Shown in pieces: positions 9,464 to 18,380 of a stretch of 64,000 nucleotides of DNA (position 1 is the first letter of the stretch; the number at the start of each line of letters is the position of its first letter). The notes below the pieces were generated by a model. It made no database searches. It saw only the letters and a list, made by a program, of their open reading frames with translations, and was not told the origin of the DNA. Source of the stretch: Paenibacillus sp. RC334 (GTDB lineage: Bacteria > Bacillota > Bacilli > Paenibacillales > Paenibacillaceae); contig NZ_CP125370.1 in NCBI RefSeq assembly GCF_030034735.1, positions 4,821,001 through 4,885,000 of the forward strand, in the 5' to 3' direction. The position numbers and the translations under genes were made by a program.

Positions 9464-9531
9464 ATATGGGTTCCCTCACTTTCATTAGCGTGTAACATTA
9501 AATTTTGAATATTACTCTATTATACGCAAAA

Positions 9532-9584
9532 AATAACCCCAAAGGGCATAGAGACTCCACGATCTCCAATCCTTTGGGATTATT
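9532..9584 (-). terminator. terminator of the iron-siderophore uptake operon
   Basis: Arms AATAACCCCAAAGG and CCTTTGGGATTATT (one wobble pair) surround a 25-base loop; on the minus strand the stem is followed by TTATTTTTT. It lies downstream of the last gene of the operon and of the esterase-like remnant. Confidence 0.8.
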
Positions 9585-9609
9585 GCATAAAGTCCATATT
9601 CCAATCGTG

Positions 9610-9699
9610 CTATCGGAACAACCACTTGACGGCCTCGGGGAATTGACGCTGGAAATCCAGATGACCTTTCATCGTATGCAAATCTCCATCATGTACAAG
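9610..9699 (-). pseudogene. possible C-terminal remnant of an alpha/beta-hydrolase
   Basis: Directly after the binding-protein gene one minus-strand frame reads 29 codons ending HLDFQRQFPEAVKWLFR then TAG, with HDGDLHTMKG before it. This resembles the C-terminal tail of an alpha/beta-hydrolase esterase, including a possible catalytic His, but the frame is closed by TAA at 9700-9702 and no body of the gene remains. A siderophore esterase would suit the neighbouring importer. The assignment rests on only 29 residues and is tentative. Confidence 0.35.
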
Positions 9700-9706
9700 T
9701 TATCCA

Positions 9707-10690
9707 TTACAGCGCGGCATCAATTTCCTTGATCATTTCGGACACGGATTCCAGACCGTTACCTGACAAGTACCAGTAGTTCGGGTCAAGATACACAATA
9801 TGACCGTTTTTAAACGCATTGGTTTTCTTCACCAGCTCGTTTTCAATCGTTTGTTTGCCTGTAACCTGTTCCTTGCCTTTCTCTACCACGACTGCTCCAC
9901 GGTCAACGACAAAGATGTAATCCGGATTTTTTTGCTGTACATATTCAAAAGAAACCTTTTGTCCATGCGTGGATACTTTAATGCTAGGGTCCACAGGTGT
10001 GACGCCCAGAGCGTCATGAATGATACCGAAGCGGGATTGCTCGCCATATGCGCTCAAGCTACCTTCATTCGTCAGAACGATCAGTCCTTTGGCTTTGCTC
10101 GCTACAGCCTTGTCATGTACGGCCTTGATGGAGCTATCAATCGTAGCCAATTCCTGTTTGGCAGCATCCTCTTTATCGAAGATTTGACCCAGTGTTTCAA
10201 CGTTTTTCTTAAAGGAATTCACAAAATCCTTGGTGTCTACAGCTAACGAAATGGTCGGTGCAATTTTGCTCAATTCTTTGTACGCATCTGCCTGTCTGCC
10301 ACCAATGATGATCAATTCAGGAGACAGATCGCTGATTTTCTCGTAATCCGGTTCAAACAGCGTGCCTGCACTTGCATATTTGGAATCTTTATATTTGCTC
10401 AAATACGTAGGAAGATCCTGCTGCGCTACCGCCGCAACGTCGACACCCAGCTTATCCAACGTATCCAATGAGCCAAAATCAAAAACAACGACATTTTTTG
10501 GATTAACTTTGACTTGGACCGGGTTTTCATCCAGTGCGTGTTTGACCGAGATGGTTTTCGATTCCGTTGTTGCAGCAGAAGATGAGCCGTTGCCAGTCGC
10601 TTCCTGAGTGGCTGGAGCCGCTTTGCCGCAGGCTGACACGATCAGTACCAGCGCCAGCATCAGCGTTAAAAACATCATATTTTTCTTCAT
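9707..10690 (-). CDS. iron-siderophore ABC transporter substrate-binding lipoprotein (YclQ-like)
   Basis: A 327-residue periplasmic-binding-type lipoprotein: signal peptide with lipobox VSAC (Cys21), a Ser/Thr-rich linker, then a FatB/YclQ-type fold (VVVFDFGSLDTLDKLGV, PELIIIGGRQADAYKELSKIAPT). It captures a ferric siderophore at the cell surface and delivers it to the permease pair encoded upstream. Closest remembered match is B. subtilis YclQ, which binds petrobactin; the actual ligand is unproven. Last gene of the four-gene operon, 12 bases after the ATPase gene. Confidence 0.9.
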   Translation of the reverse strand: MKKNMMFLTLMLALVLIVSACGKAAPATQEATGNGSSSAATTESKTISVKHALDENPVQVKVNPKNVVVFDFGSLDTLDKLGVDVAAVAQQDLPTYLSKYKDSKYASAGTLFEPDYEKISDLSPELIIIGGRQADAYKELSKIAPTISLAVDTKDFVNSFKKNVETLGQIFDKEDAAKQELATIDSSIKAVHDKAVASKAKGLIVLTNEGSLSAYGEQSRFGIIHDALGVTPVDPSIKVSTHGQKVSFEYVQQKNPDYIFVVDRGAVVVEKGKEQVTGKQTIENELVKKTNAFKNGHIVYLDPNYWYLSGNGLESVSEMIKEIDAAL

Positions 10691-10702
10691 TTTACATTCC
10701 TC

Positions 10703-11461
10703 CTATGTGAAATAAACGCAAATTTTATGATCACCGATCTGTTGAATCGGAATATCCATATCGTACAAATCCTTTAATACCTGACTATCAATCATCTCGT
10801 CAGCCGTTCCCTGCTTCAGTAGCCTGCCGTCCTTCATCCCCACAATATAGTCCGAATAGCAGGAGGCAAAGTTAATGTCGTGAAGCACGACCAGAATCGT
10901 TTTGCCGAGATCATCCACCAAAGCGCGCAGCGTCTTCATAATCTGAACCGAATGCTTCATATCCAGATTGTTCAGCGGCTCGTCCAACAGTATGTATTCC
11001 GTGTCCTGAGCCAAAATCATCGCAATAAAAGCCCGCTGTCGCTGTCCACCGCTAAGCAAATCAATATGCTTGTCTTTCATGTCCTCCAGCCCCATGTAGG
11101 CCATGGACTGCTCGACCATTTGGCGATCCTCGCTGTTCAATCTGCCTTGGGAATACGGAAAACGGCCGAAGCTGACCAGTTCCTTCACGGTTAAGCGGAT
11201 GTTGACATCATTGGTCTGTTTTAAAATGGATATCTTCCGGGCCAGCTCCTCACTTTTCGTCAGGCTCACGGCCTGTCCGTCAATCAGGATTTCTCCCTCA
11301 TCGCTGTCTGTCAGACGACTGATCATCGACAACAACGTGCTTTTTCCCGCGCCATTAGGTCCAATAAAGGAGGTAATGGTGCCTTTCGGTACGGTGACGG
11401 ATACCTGATCCACCACATTTTTATTCCCGTAGCGTTTGGATACGTTTTTGACTTCTACCAT
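10703..11461 (-). CDS. iron-siderophore ABC transporter ATP-binding protein (YclP-like)
   Basis: A 252-residue FecE-type ATPase. Walker A GPNGAGKST is at residues 34-42, signature LSGGQRQR about 136-143, and Walker B YILLDEP about 156-162, with the switch His in VVLHDINFA. It energises the permeases YclN/YclO-like. It overlaps the upstream permease gene by seven bases, so translation is coupled. Regulated with the operon by the Fur box at 13413. Confidence 0.93.
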   Translation of the reverse strand: MVEVKNVSKRYGNKNVVDQVSVTVPKGTITSFIGPNGAGKSTLLSMISRLTDSDEGEILIDGQAVSLTKSEELARKISILKQTNDVNIRLTVKELVSFGRFPYSQGRLNSEDRQMVEQSMAYMGLEDMKDKHIDLLSGGQRQRAFIAMILAQDTEYILLDEPLNNLDMKHSVQIMKTLRALVDDLGKTILVVLHDINFASCYSDYIVGMKDGRLLKQGTADEMIDSQVLKDLYDMDIPIQQIGDHKICVYFT

Positions 11462-12405
11462 GATTTATTCTCCCGCAGCAAAAGGTACAGGAAGTACACC
11501 CCCCCGATAAAGTTAATAATGACGCTGACCGTTGTCGATAAGTCGAATACTCTCTCTGCCAGCAGTTGGCAGCCTGCCAATGCAATGACACTGACACAGA
11601 TGGAGGCTGGAATAATATATCGATGCCGATAAGTCTTCATCACTTGATAGGCCACATTCGCCACAATCAACCCGAGAAAAGTAATCGGTCCGACGAGCGC
11701 CGTGGAAATGGAGATGAGAATCGCCACGATCACCAGCAATCTTTTAATAATAAATCCGTATGGAAGCCCCAAGTTAATCGCATGCTCCCGTCCGAGCGAC
11801 AGCACATCCAGATACTTGATGAACCTCCACGCATAAGCGAATACGAGCACTAGAATCACGACGGATAGCCACAGCAGCTCGGTATTCACATTACTGAAGC
11901 TGGCAAAGCTTTTGTCCTGAATTTTTGCATATTCGTTCGGATCAATCAGCACTTCCATAAAGGTAGATAAACTGTTGAAAAGCGTGCCGAACACCAGGCC
12001 GATCAGCAGAAGAACATAAATCCCGCGTCCGTCCTTGCGAAAAATTAATTTGTACAATAAACCCGCGAACAGTACCATCAGTCCCACAGATAATAAGAAA
12101 TTCAGCTCTCTGCTGGTCGAAATGAACGGTACAGAGCCAAACGCAAAAACAATGGTCGTCTGAATCAGCATATACAGTGAATCCAGCCCGATAATGCCCG
12201 GGGTCAAAATTTTGTTATTGGTAATCGTCTGGAAAATAACCGTTGCAAAAGCAATCGATCCACCTGTCAGGATGAAGGCTGCTATCTTTTTCAATCTTCG
12301 TGGCAGCGCGTAGTGCCAGGTATGCGGAAGATCTATAAACACGAAAGCAGCAATCAACAGAAGCGCGGCAGCGGCTAATATGCCGATTTTTAATTTAGGA
12401 TTCAT
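11455..12405 (-). CDS. iron-siderophore ABC transporter permease (YclO-like)
   Basis: A 316-residue FecCD-family permease with about nine membrane segments. The family signature GPITFLGLIVANVAYQVM is near residues 221-238. It forms a heterodimeric channel with the permease encoded just upstream, with which it overlaps by 11 bases, and overlaps the ATPase gene by seven. Orthologue of B. subtilis YclO by order and length. Confidence 0.92.
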   Translation of the reverse strand: MNPKLKIGILAAAALLLIAAFVFIDLPHTWHYALPRRLKKIAAFILTGGSIAFATVIFQTITNNKILTPGIIGLDSLYMLIQTTIVFAFGSVPFISTSRELNFLLSVGLMVLFAGLLYKLIFRKDGRGIYVLLLIGLVFGTLFNSLSTFMEVLIDPNEYAKIQDKSFASFSNVNTELLWLSVVILVLVFAYAWRFIKYLDVLSLGREHAINLGLPYGFIIKRLLVIVAILISISTALVGPITFLGLIVANVAYQVMKTYRHRYIIPASICVSVIALAGCQLLAERVFDLSTTVSVIINFIGGVYFLYLLLRENKSW

Positions 12406-13348
12406 AGGCCCTTCTCCTCAACAGCAAATACAAGAACAACGCGCTCCCGATCACACCAACCGTAAGCCCTACAGATATTTCATACGGATAAATGATGACC
12501 CGTCCCAAAATATCGCAAAACAACACAAAGACGGCGCCCAAGGTCGCGGTGTGGGCCAAACTTTTTTTCAGATTATCGCCCATATACATGCTGACCAGAT
12601 TGGGTACAACCAGCCCCAGAAAAGGGATCGTTCCCACGGTCAATATGACGACGGAGGAAACCAAAGCCACGATCACCAGACCAACATTGACGGTGCGCTT
12701 GTAATGTACGCCCAAATTTGCCGCAAAATCCTCGCCCATGCCTGCAATTGTGAAACGATTCGCATATATGTACGCCAATGCAACCAAAGGAACACTAAGA
12801 TACAGCATCTCATAGCGACCACTCATCACCAGTGAAAAATCACCCTGCATCCACGAGGAAATACTCTGGATCAGATTGTATTTATAGGCGAAAAAGGTCG
12901 TCACCGAATTTAAAATGCCCCCGAACATTAAACCGACCAGCGGGATAAATACCGGGTCCTTGAAACGGATTTTATCCAGTATTTTCATGAAAATCAGTGT
13001 CCCCGCTAGGGCAAACCCGAAAGCCGTCAGCATCTTCGTCCAAAATCCAGCCGCTCCAAACACCATAATAGCCATCAGCACACCTAATCGTGCCGCATCC
13101 ATCGTCCCTGCGGTGGTGGGCGATACAAATCGGTTCCGGGTAAGCTGCTGCATAATAAGCCCACAGATACTCATACTCGCTCCTGCGATGATGATGCTGA
13201 TCAAACGCGGTAGTCTGCTAATCAGGAGCACCTGCGCCTGATCATTGGTTAAGTGGAACAAATCAAGTGGAGTTACATCATGAACACCGATAAAAACCGA
13301 GGCGAAGGCCAGTACCAGAAAAGCCAGTATTAAATAACGCAATTTCAT
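12395..13348 (-). CDS. iron-siderophore ABC transporter permease (YclN-like)
   Basis: A 317-residue FecCD-family permease, first gene of the iron operon. Signature TIPFLGLVVPNLVSMYMG lies around residues 245-262, and about nine membrane segments are visible. It pairs with the YclO-like protein. A sigma-A promoter and an almost perfect Fur box precede it. Confidence 0.92.
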   Translation of the reverse strand: MKLRYLILAFLVLAFASVFIGVHDVTPLDLFHLTNDQAQVLLISRLPRLISIIIAGASMSICGLIMQQLTRNRFVSPTTAGTMDAARLGVLMAIMVFGAAGFWTKMLTAFGFALAGTLIFMKILDKIRFKDPVFIPLVGLMFGGILNSVTTFFAYKYNLIQSISSWMQGDFSLVMSGRYEMLYLSVPLVALAYIYANRFTIAGMGEDFAANLGVHYKRTVNVGLVIVALVSSVVILTVGTIPFLGLVVPNLVSMYMGDNLKKSLAHTATLGAVFVLFCDILGRVIIYPYEISVGLTVGVIGSALFLYLLLRRRAYES

Positions 13349-13412
13349 GTTCTAACCAAGGGAGCCTGTTCTCCAACAACCTGTACCAAGCTTCGGCCCT
13401 GTCCTCCCCTCC

Positions 13413-13431
13413 AATAATGATAATCATTATC
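13413..13431. promoter_or_regulatory. Fur box
   Basis: The 19-base site AATAATGATAATCATTATC matches the classic Fur consensus GATAATGATAATCATTATC at 18 of 19 positions. It sits downstream of the -10 element, just after the expected start site of the iron operon, where bound Fur would block early elongation. Confidence 0.95.
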
Positions 13432-13449
13432 AAAAATCAACTAGCATAA

Positions 13450-13477
13450 ATTATATCAGTCATCTCGTATCTGTCAA
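13450..13477 (-). promoter_or_regulatory. sigma-A promoter of the iron-siderophore operon
   Basis: On the minus strand TTGACA and TATAAT, both perfect consensus hexamers, are 16 bases apart. The Fur box begins about 19 bases downstream of the -10. Confidence 0.85.
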
Positions 13478-13503
13478 ATTTTTTGAAATGAACAAAACAT
13501 GCA

Positions 13504-13530
13504 AAAAAAGCCGTCGGGAGCATCCCGACA
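13504..13530 (-). terminator. terminator after the GNAT pseudogene
   Basis: GTCGGGA-GCA-TCCCGAC forms a 7-bp stem with a three-base loop; on the minus strand it is followed by GGCTTTTTTT. It ends transcripts coming from the acetyltransferase pseudogene. Confidence 0.8.
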
Positions 13531-13569
13531 GCTTGATCTACTTGATTTTAAAAATTTTGAATTAGGAGC

Positions 13570-14099
13570 TTACGACTTCCACTCTTCCCGCAAAAGCCCC
13601 ATTCGGATCGAATCATAATACTGTCCATTATAATATCTGCACTTTCGAAGCCGGGCCTCCAAGGTCATCCCCAGCTTTTCCCCAACCTTCATCATCCGAT
13701 GGTTTCCTGACCAGGTTGTAAAGCCCACTCTTACTAGAGGTAATGTATTAAACAAATGCGTGATCCACAGTCGAAGCGCCCTCGTACCATACCCATCGCT
13801 CTAATATTGCGAATCATAGATACCTATCCCCATTTCAAGCCATTGAGAAGGCTTATGCTCCCAATAATAGCTCACTGATCCAATGACCTTACCTTCCATT
13901 TCAATGAGCCAAAAGCATCTTGCCCGATTCGCTTTTCCTTATCTTTTAAATAATCATCAAAAGAAAGTGTCTTATGCTCATAATAAGGCGCATCCCATTG
14001 CTTCCATTCCGGCGATTCTTCTTTATAGGTTAGCGTCCAAAGAGCATGTAAGTCTTCTTCTGTAACGGGCCTAATGGTTAAATCCTTATCCGCATACAT
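13570..14099 (-). pseudogene. GNAT-family N-acetyltransferase, broken by frameshift and nonsense codon
   Basis: A RimJ/RimL-like GNAT acetyltransferase in two pieces. The 5' part (start ATG at 14099, with GGAGT upstream) reads MYADKDLTIRPVTEEDLHALW and runs well to about 13905, where the frame must change by one base to continue as FWLIEMEGKVIGSVSYYWEH. A TAG at 13801-13803 then interrupts the acetyl-CoA region (before SDGYGTRALRLW), and the remainder VGFTTWSGNHRMMKVGEKLGMTLEARLRK continues to the stop at 13570. Two independent lesions make a sequencing error unlikely. The ancestral protein of about 175 residues probably acetylated a protein N-terminus or small amine. Confidence 0.85.
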
Positions 14100-14228
14100 C
14101 GAGTACACTCCTTTTATAATAAAATTCATTCTATCTACATTGGGCTATATCGGGCTTTATTGTATCTGCTTTTGCACTATTTCGAATTTCTATTTTTGTC
14201 CGTCTTTGGAGTCAGTGTATAATTCAAG

Positions 14229-14269
14229 TTGACAAACAATCCAAAATAATATATCTTAATATCAAGATA
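14229..14269 (+). promoter_or_regulatory. promoter with MhqR-like operator
   Basis: TTGACA (14229-14234) is followed after 17 bases by TATCTT, and this -10 forms the left arm of the imperfect palindrome TATCTTAATATCAAGATA (14252-14269). The B. subtilis MhqR operator, as I recall it, has the same ATCT-N-AGAT layout, so a MarR-type quinone sensor is likely to repress here. Confidence 0.65.
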
Positions 14270-14349
14270 ATAAATAATAAAGAAAAGTTTACGACTGTTT
14301 ATTTTGCTTTGAAAAACCTAATCATATAAAAACCAAGGAGGATAATGAC

Positions 14350-15321
14350 ATGAAACTGTTAGGATTGCATCACGTTTCGGCGATTACGGCGGCGGCGGCT
14401 AAGAATGTTGATTTTTATACTCAGGTAATGGGACTTCGGCTCATTAAGAAAACGGTGAATCAGGATGATGTTAGCGTCTATCACCTCTTTTATGGAGATG
14501 AGCGCGGAACGGCTGGTACCGAAGTCACTTTCTTTGAAATCCCACATGCGGGGCAAACTCGTACGGGGAATAACAGCATTTCGGCGCTTTCCCTGCGGGT
14601 ACCGAATGACAAAGCACTGGATTACTGGAAAGACCGTTTCGAGCAATTGGATGTAAAACATGGTGAAATTACGGATCAAGCGGGACGTTTGGCGCTTTCG
14701 TTTGAGGATTTTGAAGGGCAGCGCTTCTTCCTGGTTTCGGATGAGCATGACAACGGAGTGCGGGGCGGTACGCCTTGGGAGAAAAGCCCTGTCCCTGCTG
14801 AATACGGCATCGTCGGACTTGGCCCAGTTCATCTGACCATTCCAAAAGCGGAGAACACGATCCTCATTCTGGAGCAGGTGATGGGCTTCCGCAAAAAGGG
14901 CTCCTATTCTTCCACCGTTGCCGGGCAGCCTGATGTGGTCATCTATGAAACCGGCGAAGGCGGTACCGGAACTGAGATTCATCTGGAAGAACGTAACGAT
15001 CTTCCACAAGAGCGCCCGGGACGAGGCAGTGTGCATCATGTAGCCTTCCGTGTTGCGACTGAGGAAGAACTTAGACAGTGGGTTGATCGTATTAACCAAC
15101 TGCAAATTTCCAGCTCAGGGTTCGTGGATCGCTTTTACTTCCGTTCATTGTATTTCCGTGAGCCGAACGGCATTTTGTTTGAATTGGCAACCGATGGACC
15201 CGGCTTTGATACAGATGAAGAACTGGAGTTTCTGGGTGAATCGCTGGCGTTACCGCCATTTTTGGAATCGCGTCGCGCTTCCATTGAGGCCAACCTCAAA
15301 CCGCTGAATACCAAGCTTTAA
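14350..15321 (+). CDS. ring-cleaving dioxygenase, MhqO-like (glyoxalase/VOC superfamily)
   Basis: A 323-residue protein of two vicinal-oxygen-chelate modules, as in MhqO/MhqE-type dioxygenases that remove catechol and hydroquinone. First module opens LGLHHVSAITAAAAKNVDFYTQVMGLRLIKKTVNQDD (metal His at residue 7 or 8), the second with GLGPVHLTIP, and the RGSVHHVAFRV and EPNGILFELATDGPGF blocks supply the remaining metal ligands. Start ATG has AAGGAGG upstream. It is a single gene between an MhqR-like operator and a terminator. The MhqR-type regulator itself is not in the window. Confidence 0.9.
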   Translation: MKLLGLHHVSAITAAAAKNVDFYTQVMGLRLIKKTVNQDDVSVYHLFYGDERGTAGTEVTFFEIPHAGQTRTGNNSISALSLRVPNDKALDYWKDRFEQLDVKHGEITDQAGRLALSFEDFEGQRFFLVSDEHDNGVRGGTPWEKSPVPAEYGIVGLGPVHLTIPKAENTILILEQVMGFRKKGSYSSTVAGQPDVVIYETGEGGTGTEIHLEERNDLPQERPGRGSVHHVAFRVATEEELRQWVDRINQLQISSSGFVDRFYFRSLYFREPNGILFELATDGPGFDTDEELEFLGESLALPPFLESRRASIEANLKPLNTKL

Positions 15322-15348
15322 TAGAGCTATATTTGCTCTAAAAACACA

Positions 15349-15391
15349 CAAAGCCGGGACTTCTACATCATGTAGAGGTTCCCGGCTTTTT
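15349..15391. terminator. bidirectional terminator between dioxygenase and oligoendopeptidase genes
   Basis: A long stem, AAAGCCGGGA-CTTCTACA against TGTAGAG-TTCCCGGCTTTTT, with a three-base loop and T/A tracts on both strands, serves both convergent genes. Confidence 0.88.
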
Positions 15392-15483
15392 CCGTGCAAC
15401 AGCTCTGTTTCCATCCCAAAGGACATCTCATTTGCAAGCCTTTCAGCTTTTACTGGTAAGTGAAATGCCCTTTTGGGTTAAGC

Positions 15484-17181
15484 TTAAAGCTTTTTATCAT
15501 CCACGCTGTTCAGCCAAGCTTCAATTTCTCCGATCACAGAGGCGATACATCCATCCTGGAACGGCGAAATCAGACCAGCCAGCTTCACCAATCCGGTAAA
15601 TGAATGACTCCCCCCGGCACGGCACAGCTTCAAATAATCTTCCCACGCAGCTGTCCGGTCGATACTCATGCGTTTCCAGAATTGGAATGCGCACAATTGT
15701 GCAAGTGTGTAGTCGATATAGTAGAACGGGGATTGGAAAATATGTCCCTGCTTATGCCAGAACCCGCCCTGCTCCAGATACTCGTTGCCTTCATAGTCCA
15801 AATGCGGTTTATACTTGCGTTCAATGGAGCGCCATGCGCTTTTACGTTCGGCTGGCGTCCAGTCTGGATGTTCATATACTGCATGCTGAAATTCATCCAC
15901 AGCTACGCCGTAAGGGACAAACAACAACGATGAGGACAAATGTTCAAAGTGATATTTATCCGTATCGTCCTCGAAGAACTGCTTCATCCAGGGCCATGCG
16001 AAAAACTCCATACTCATGGAATGAATTTCAGCCGCCTCCATGGTTGGCCAGTGGTACTCGGGGATTTCAAAATGTCGACTTTCATACACCTGGAAGGCAT
16101 GACCCGCTTCATGCGTCAGCACATCGATATCACCGGATGTACCATTGAAATTGGAGAAAATAAACGGCGTGCCATACTCACTCAAAAACGTGCAATAGCC
16201 TCCGCTTTGCTTGCCCTTTTTGCTAGTCAGGTCCATCAACCCACGTTCGATCATAAAGCTGAAAAATTCATGTGTTTCCGGTGAAAGCTCCTCATACATA
16301 CGTGCTCCATTACGAATGATCCACTCCGGGTCGCCTTTGGGTGTAGGATTGCCTGACAAAAAGTTAAAGCCTTCATCATAATAGCGAAGCTGATCCACTC
16401 CGATCCGCTCGCGTTGGCGCTCCTTGAGCTTTGTTGCCAGCGGAACGATATGTTTCAGCACTTGTTCGCGAAAATTGGCAACCATAGCGGCATTGTAATC
16501 GGTACGACCCAAACGGGCATAGCCCAGCTCTACAAAGTTATCGTAGCCCAGCTTGTGCGCTATGCGCGTGCGTACCTTAACCAGTTCATCGTAAATTCGA
16601 TCCAGCTCATCCTCATGCTCGCTCATAAATTGATACTTGGCCTCGGAGGCCTGTTTGCGTGTCTCCCGGTTTGTCGCCATTTCAAAAGGCAGGAGCTGCG
16701 ACAATGTACGTTCTTCTCCCTCGAACGGGATCTTCGCCGAAGCAATCAATTGGGAGTATTCGGAGGTCAGCTTATTCTCCTGCTGTAAATCCTCAATAAT
16801 ATCCGGGTGGAACGACTTGAGTGATACCTCGGCGATACTGAAAAGCTGGCTACCCCACTGGCTCTCCAGCTCGGCTCTGAACGGCGAGTCCACCAAGGCC
16901 CGGTAGTAATCGGTTACATACTCCTGAATGACCGGCATGAAATCATCAGCGTACTCTTGCTCTGCTTTGTAAAATGCGTCCTCCGTATCAATGGAGTGCC
17001 GAACCTCTACTAATTGCAATTGCGTTTCCACGTTACTGCGCAGCTTATTAATGGCATGAATGACTTCATTTTGACGCTCTACGCTGTCCGCTTCACGAAA
17101 TTGCTGCAAAAGCGTTTTAAACCACTGTTCAATTTCAGTTTGCACTGGCCGGATATAAGCCATTTGGCTGAATAATGTCAT
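15484..17181 (-). CDS. pepF: M3 family oligoendopeptidase F
   Basis: A 565-residue zinc metallopeptidase of family M3 that degrades short peptides in the cytoplasm. The zinc site is HEAGH at residues 357-361, with the downstream Glu ligand in MEAAEIHSMSMEFF. The N-terminal helical half carries the oligopeptidase F domain. Size is right for the family and no signal peptide is present. Monocistronic; RBS GGGAGG before the ATG. Substrates cannot be inferred beyond oligopeptides. Confidence 0.93.
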   Translation of the reverse strand: MTLFSQMAYIRPVQTEIEQWFKTLLQQFREADSVERQNEVIHAINKLRSNVETQLQLVEVRHSIDTEDAFYKAEQEYADDFMPVIQEYVTDYYRALVDSPFRAELESQWGSQLFSIAEVSLKSFHPDIIEDLQQENKLTSEYSQLIASAKIPFEGEERTLSQLLPFEMATNRETRKQASEAKYQFMSEHEDELDRIYDELVKVRTRIAHKLGYDNFVELGYARLGRTDYNAAMVANFREQVLKHIVPLATKLKERQRERIGVDQLRYYDEGFNFLSGNPTPKGDPEWIIRNGARMYEELSPETHEFFSFMIERGLMDLTSKKGKQSGGYCTFLSEYGTPFIFSNFNGTSGDIDVLTHEAGHAFQVYESRHFEIPEYHWPTMEAAEIHSMSMEFFAWPWMKQFFEDDTDKYHFEHLSSSLLFVPYGVAVDEFQHAVYEHPDWTPAERKSAWRSIERKYKPHLDYEGNEYLEQGGFWHKQGHIFQSPFYYIDYTLAQLCAFQFWKRMSIDRTAAWEDYLKLCRAGGSHSFTGLVKLAGLISPFQDGCIASVIGEIEAWLNSVDDKKL

Positions 17182-17276
17182 TGCTTCGAGTCCTCCCTAA
17201 ATTTAATAAATCTGATGCCTATTATACAGTACGATTAGAGCAAACTGGAAGATATAATTCCAAAAAAATACAACGT

Positions 17277-17304
17277 CAAAAACCGCAATACCCTGTATTG
17301 CGGC
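17277..17304 (-). terminator. terminator after pdxK
   Basis: On the minus strand CCGCAATA-CAGG-TATTGCGG forms an 8-bp stem followed by TTTTTG, about 75 bases past the pdxK stop. Confidence 0.75.
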
Positions 17305-17380
17305 TTAAGACTCTAGCCTAACGCTAAATATATCGTAGATGCACTGCCTATAGCAGCCGTTTTATAAATGCATTCATGCT

Positions 17381-18196
17381 TTACTGATTTTGCAAACGAT
17401 GTGCCGCATGCAGAGTCGGGCCGACGAATTCGTTCAGCTTGAAGCTGCCTTCAATCGCCTGGGTAATAAATTTTTTGGCCTGATCCACTGCTTCACGTAC
17501 GGTCAGCCCCTGGGCCAAGCCAGCCGTTACTGCTGCCGACGTGGTGCAGCCTGCACCATGGGTGAAGCTTGTTTTCACAACATCCGCCTCGAACCAGTCG
17601 AAGGTGATTCCGTCATACAACAGATCCATCGCTTTACCTGCGCGAATTTTGCCACGGTCCTTAATCAGCACGTGCTTCGCCCCGCGCTCATGGATAATCG
17701 CAGCCGCTTCCTGCATCTGTTCCAGCGTCGTAATCGGTCCGTTCTTCGCCAATTGCGAAGCCTCGAACAAATTCGGCGTTACCAGATCAGCGCCCGGGAT
17801 CAGAAATTCCAGCATCGCTTCTGTATTTTCCGGCTGAAGCACTTCATCCGTGCCTTTGCAGACCATAACCGGATCAATAACGACCCGTTTAAGATCATGC
17901 TTGCGCAGATGGCTGGCAACCAGTTCGATAATATCAACAGAACCGAGCATACCCGTTTTCATCGCGTCAAAGCCGATACCTTCCAATACCGTGCGCAGCT
18001 GTGCTTCTACCACATCCAGCGCAACAGGATATACTAGATGGTTCCATGTTTGGGGTTCCATCGCAACTACGGTTGTCAATACATTCATTCCATATACACC
18101 AAGCTCCTGAAAGGTTTTCAGGTCTGCCTGAATACCCGCGCCGCCGCTGGTGTCGGAGCCGGCTATCGTTAATGTTTTGGGAATCGTCATTTTCAC
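17381..18196 (-). CDS. pdxK: pyridoxine/pyridoxal/pyridoxamine kinase
   Basis: A 271-residue ribokinase-superfamily kinase closely resembling B. subtilis PdxK: LTIAGSDTSGGAGIQADLKTF at residues 9-29, VVIDPVMVCKG about 105-115, and the catalytic THGAGCTTSAAVTAGLA around 212-228, where Asp is replaced by the Gly-Ala-Gly-Cys form typical of ThiD-like PdxK. It phosphorylates B6 vitamers for pyridoxal phosphate supply; a ThiD-type HMP kinase is the alternative, but the VCKG motif and context without thi genes favour PdxK. It is monocistronic with its own promoter. Confidence 0.9.
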   Translation of the reverse strand: MKMTIPKTLTIAGSDTSGGAGIQADLKTFQELGVYGMNVLTTVVAMEPQTWNHLVYPVALDVVEAQLRTVLEGIGFDAMKTGMLGSVDIIELVASHLRKHDLKRVVIDPVMVCKGTDEVLQPENTEAMLEFLIPGADLVTPNLFEASQLAKNGPITTLEQMQEAAAIIHERGAKHVLIKDRGKIRAGKAMDLLYDGITFDWFEADVVKTSFTHGAGCTTSAAVTAGLAQGLTVREAVDQAKKFITQAIEGSFKLNEFVGPTLHAAHRLQNQ

Positions 18197-18226
18197 ATGC
18201 TCTCCTTCACTTACTGTGCTGCATTT

Positions 18227-18255
18227 ATCCTAATCCCGCATGCGAAACTTGTCAA
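18227..18255 (-). promoter_or_regulatory. sigma-A promoter of pdxK
   Basis: Minus strand TTGACA and TAGGAT with a 17-base spacer, ending about 30 bases before the start codon. Confidence 0.7.
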
Positions 18256-18302
18256 CGCGCAATGCGTTCTTCCTATGCTAAAAGTCACAGAAAACAGTAG
18301 CA

Positions 18303-18345
18303 TTAAAAAACGAGAACGTTCCCTTTTGACCGGGAACATCCTCAC
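18303..18345 (-). terminator. terminator after the HTH-TPR regulator gene
   Basis: Minus strand GATGTTCCC and GGGAACGTT pair around an eight-base loop, followed by CTCGTTTTTT. It separates the regulator from pdxK. Confidence 0.78.
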
Positions 18346-18380
18346 AAGAATAGGATCTATGAAGGTTTGAATGACAAAGA

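Noticed and set aside
18197..18380. 30-codon ORF (MLLFSVTFSIGRTHCAL) as a pheromone precursor for the HTH-TPR protein
   Set aside because: It lies after the regulator's terminator, has no ribosome site and overlaps the pdxK promoter.
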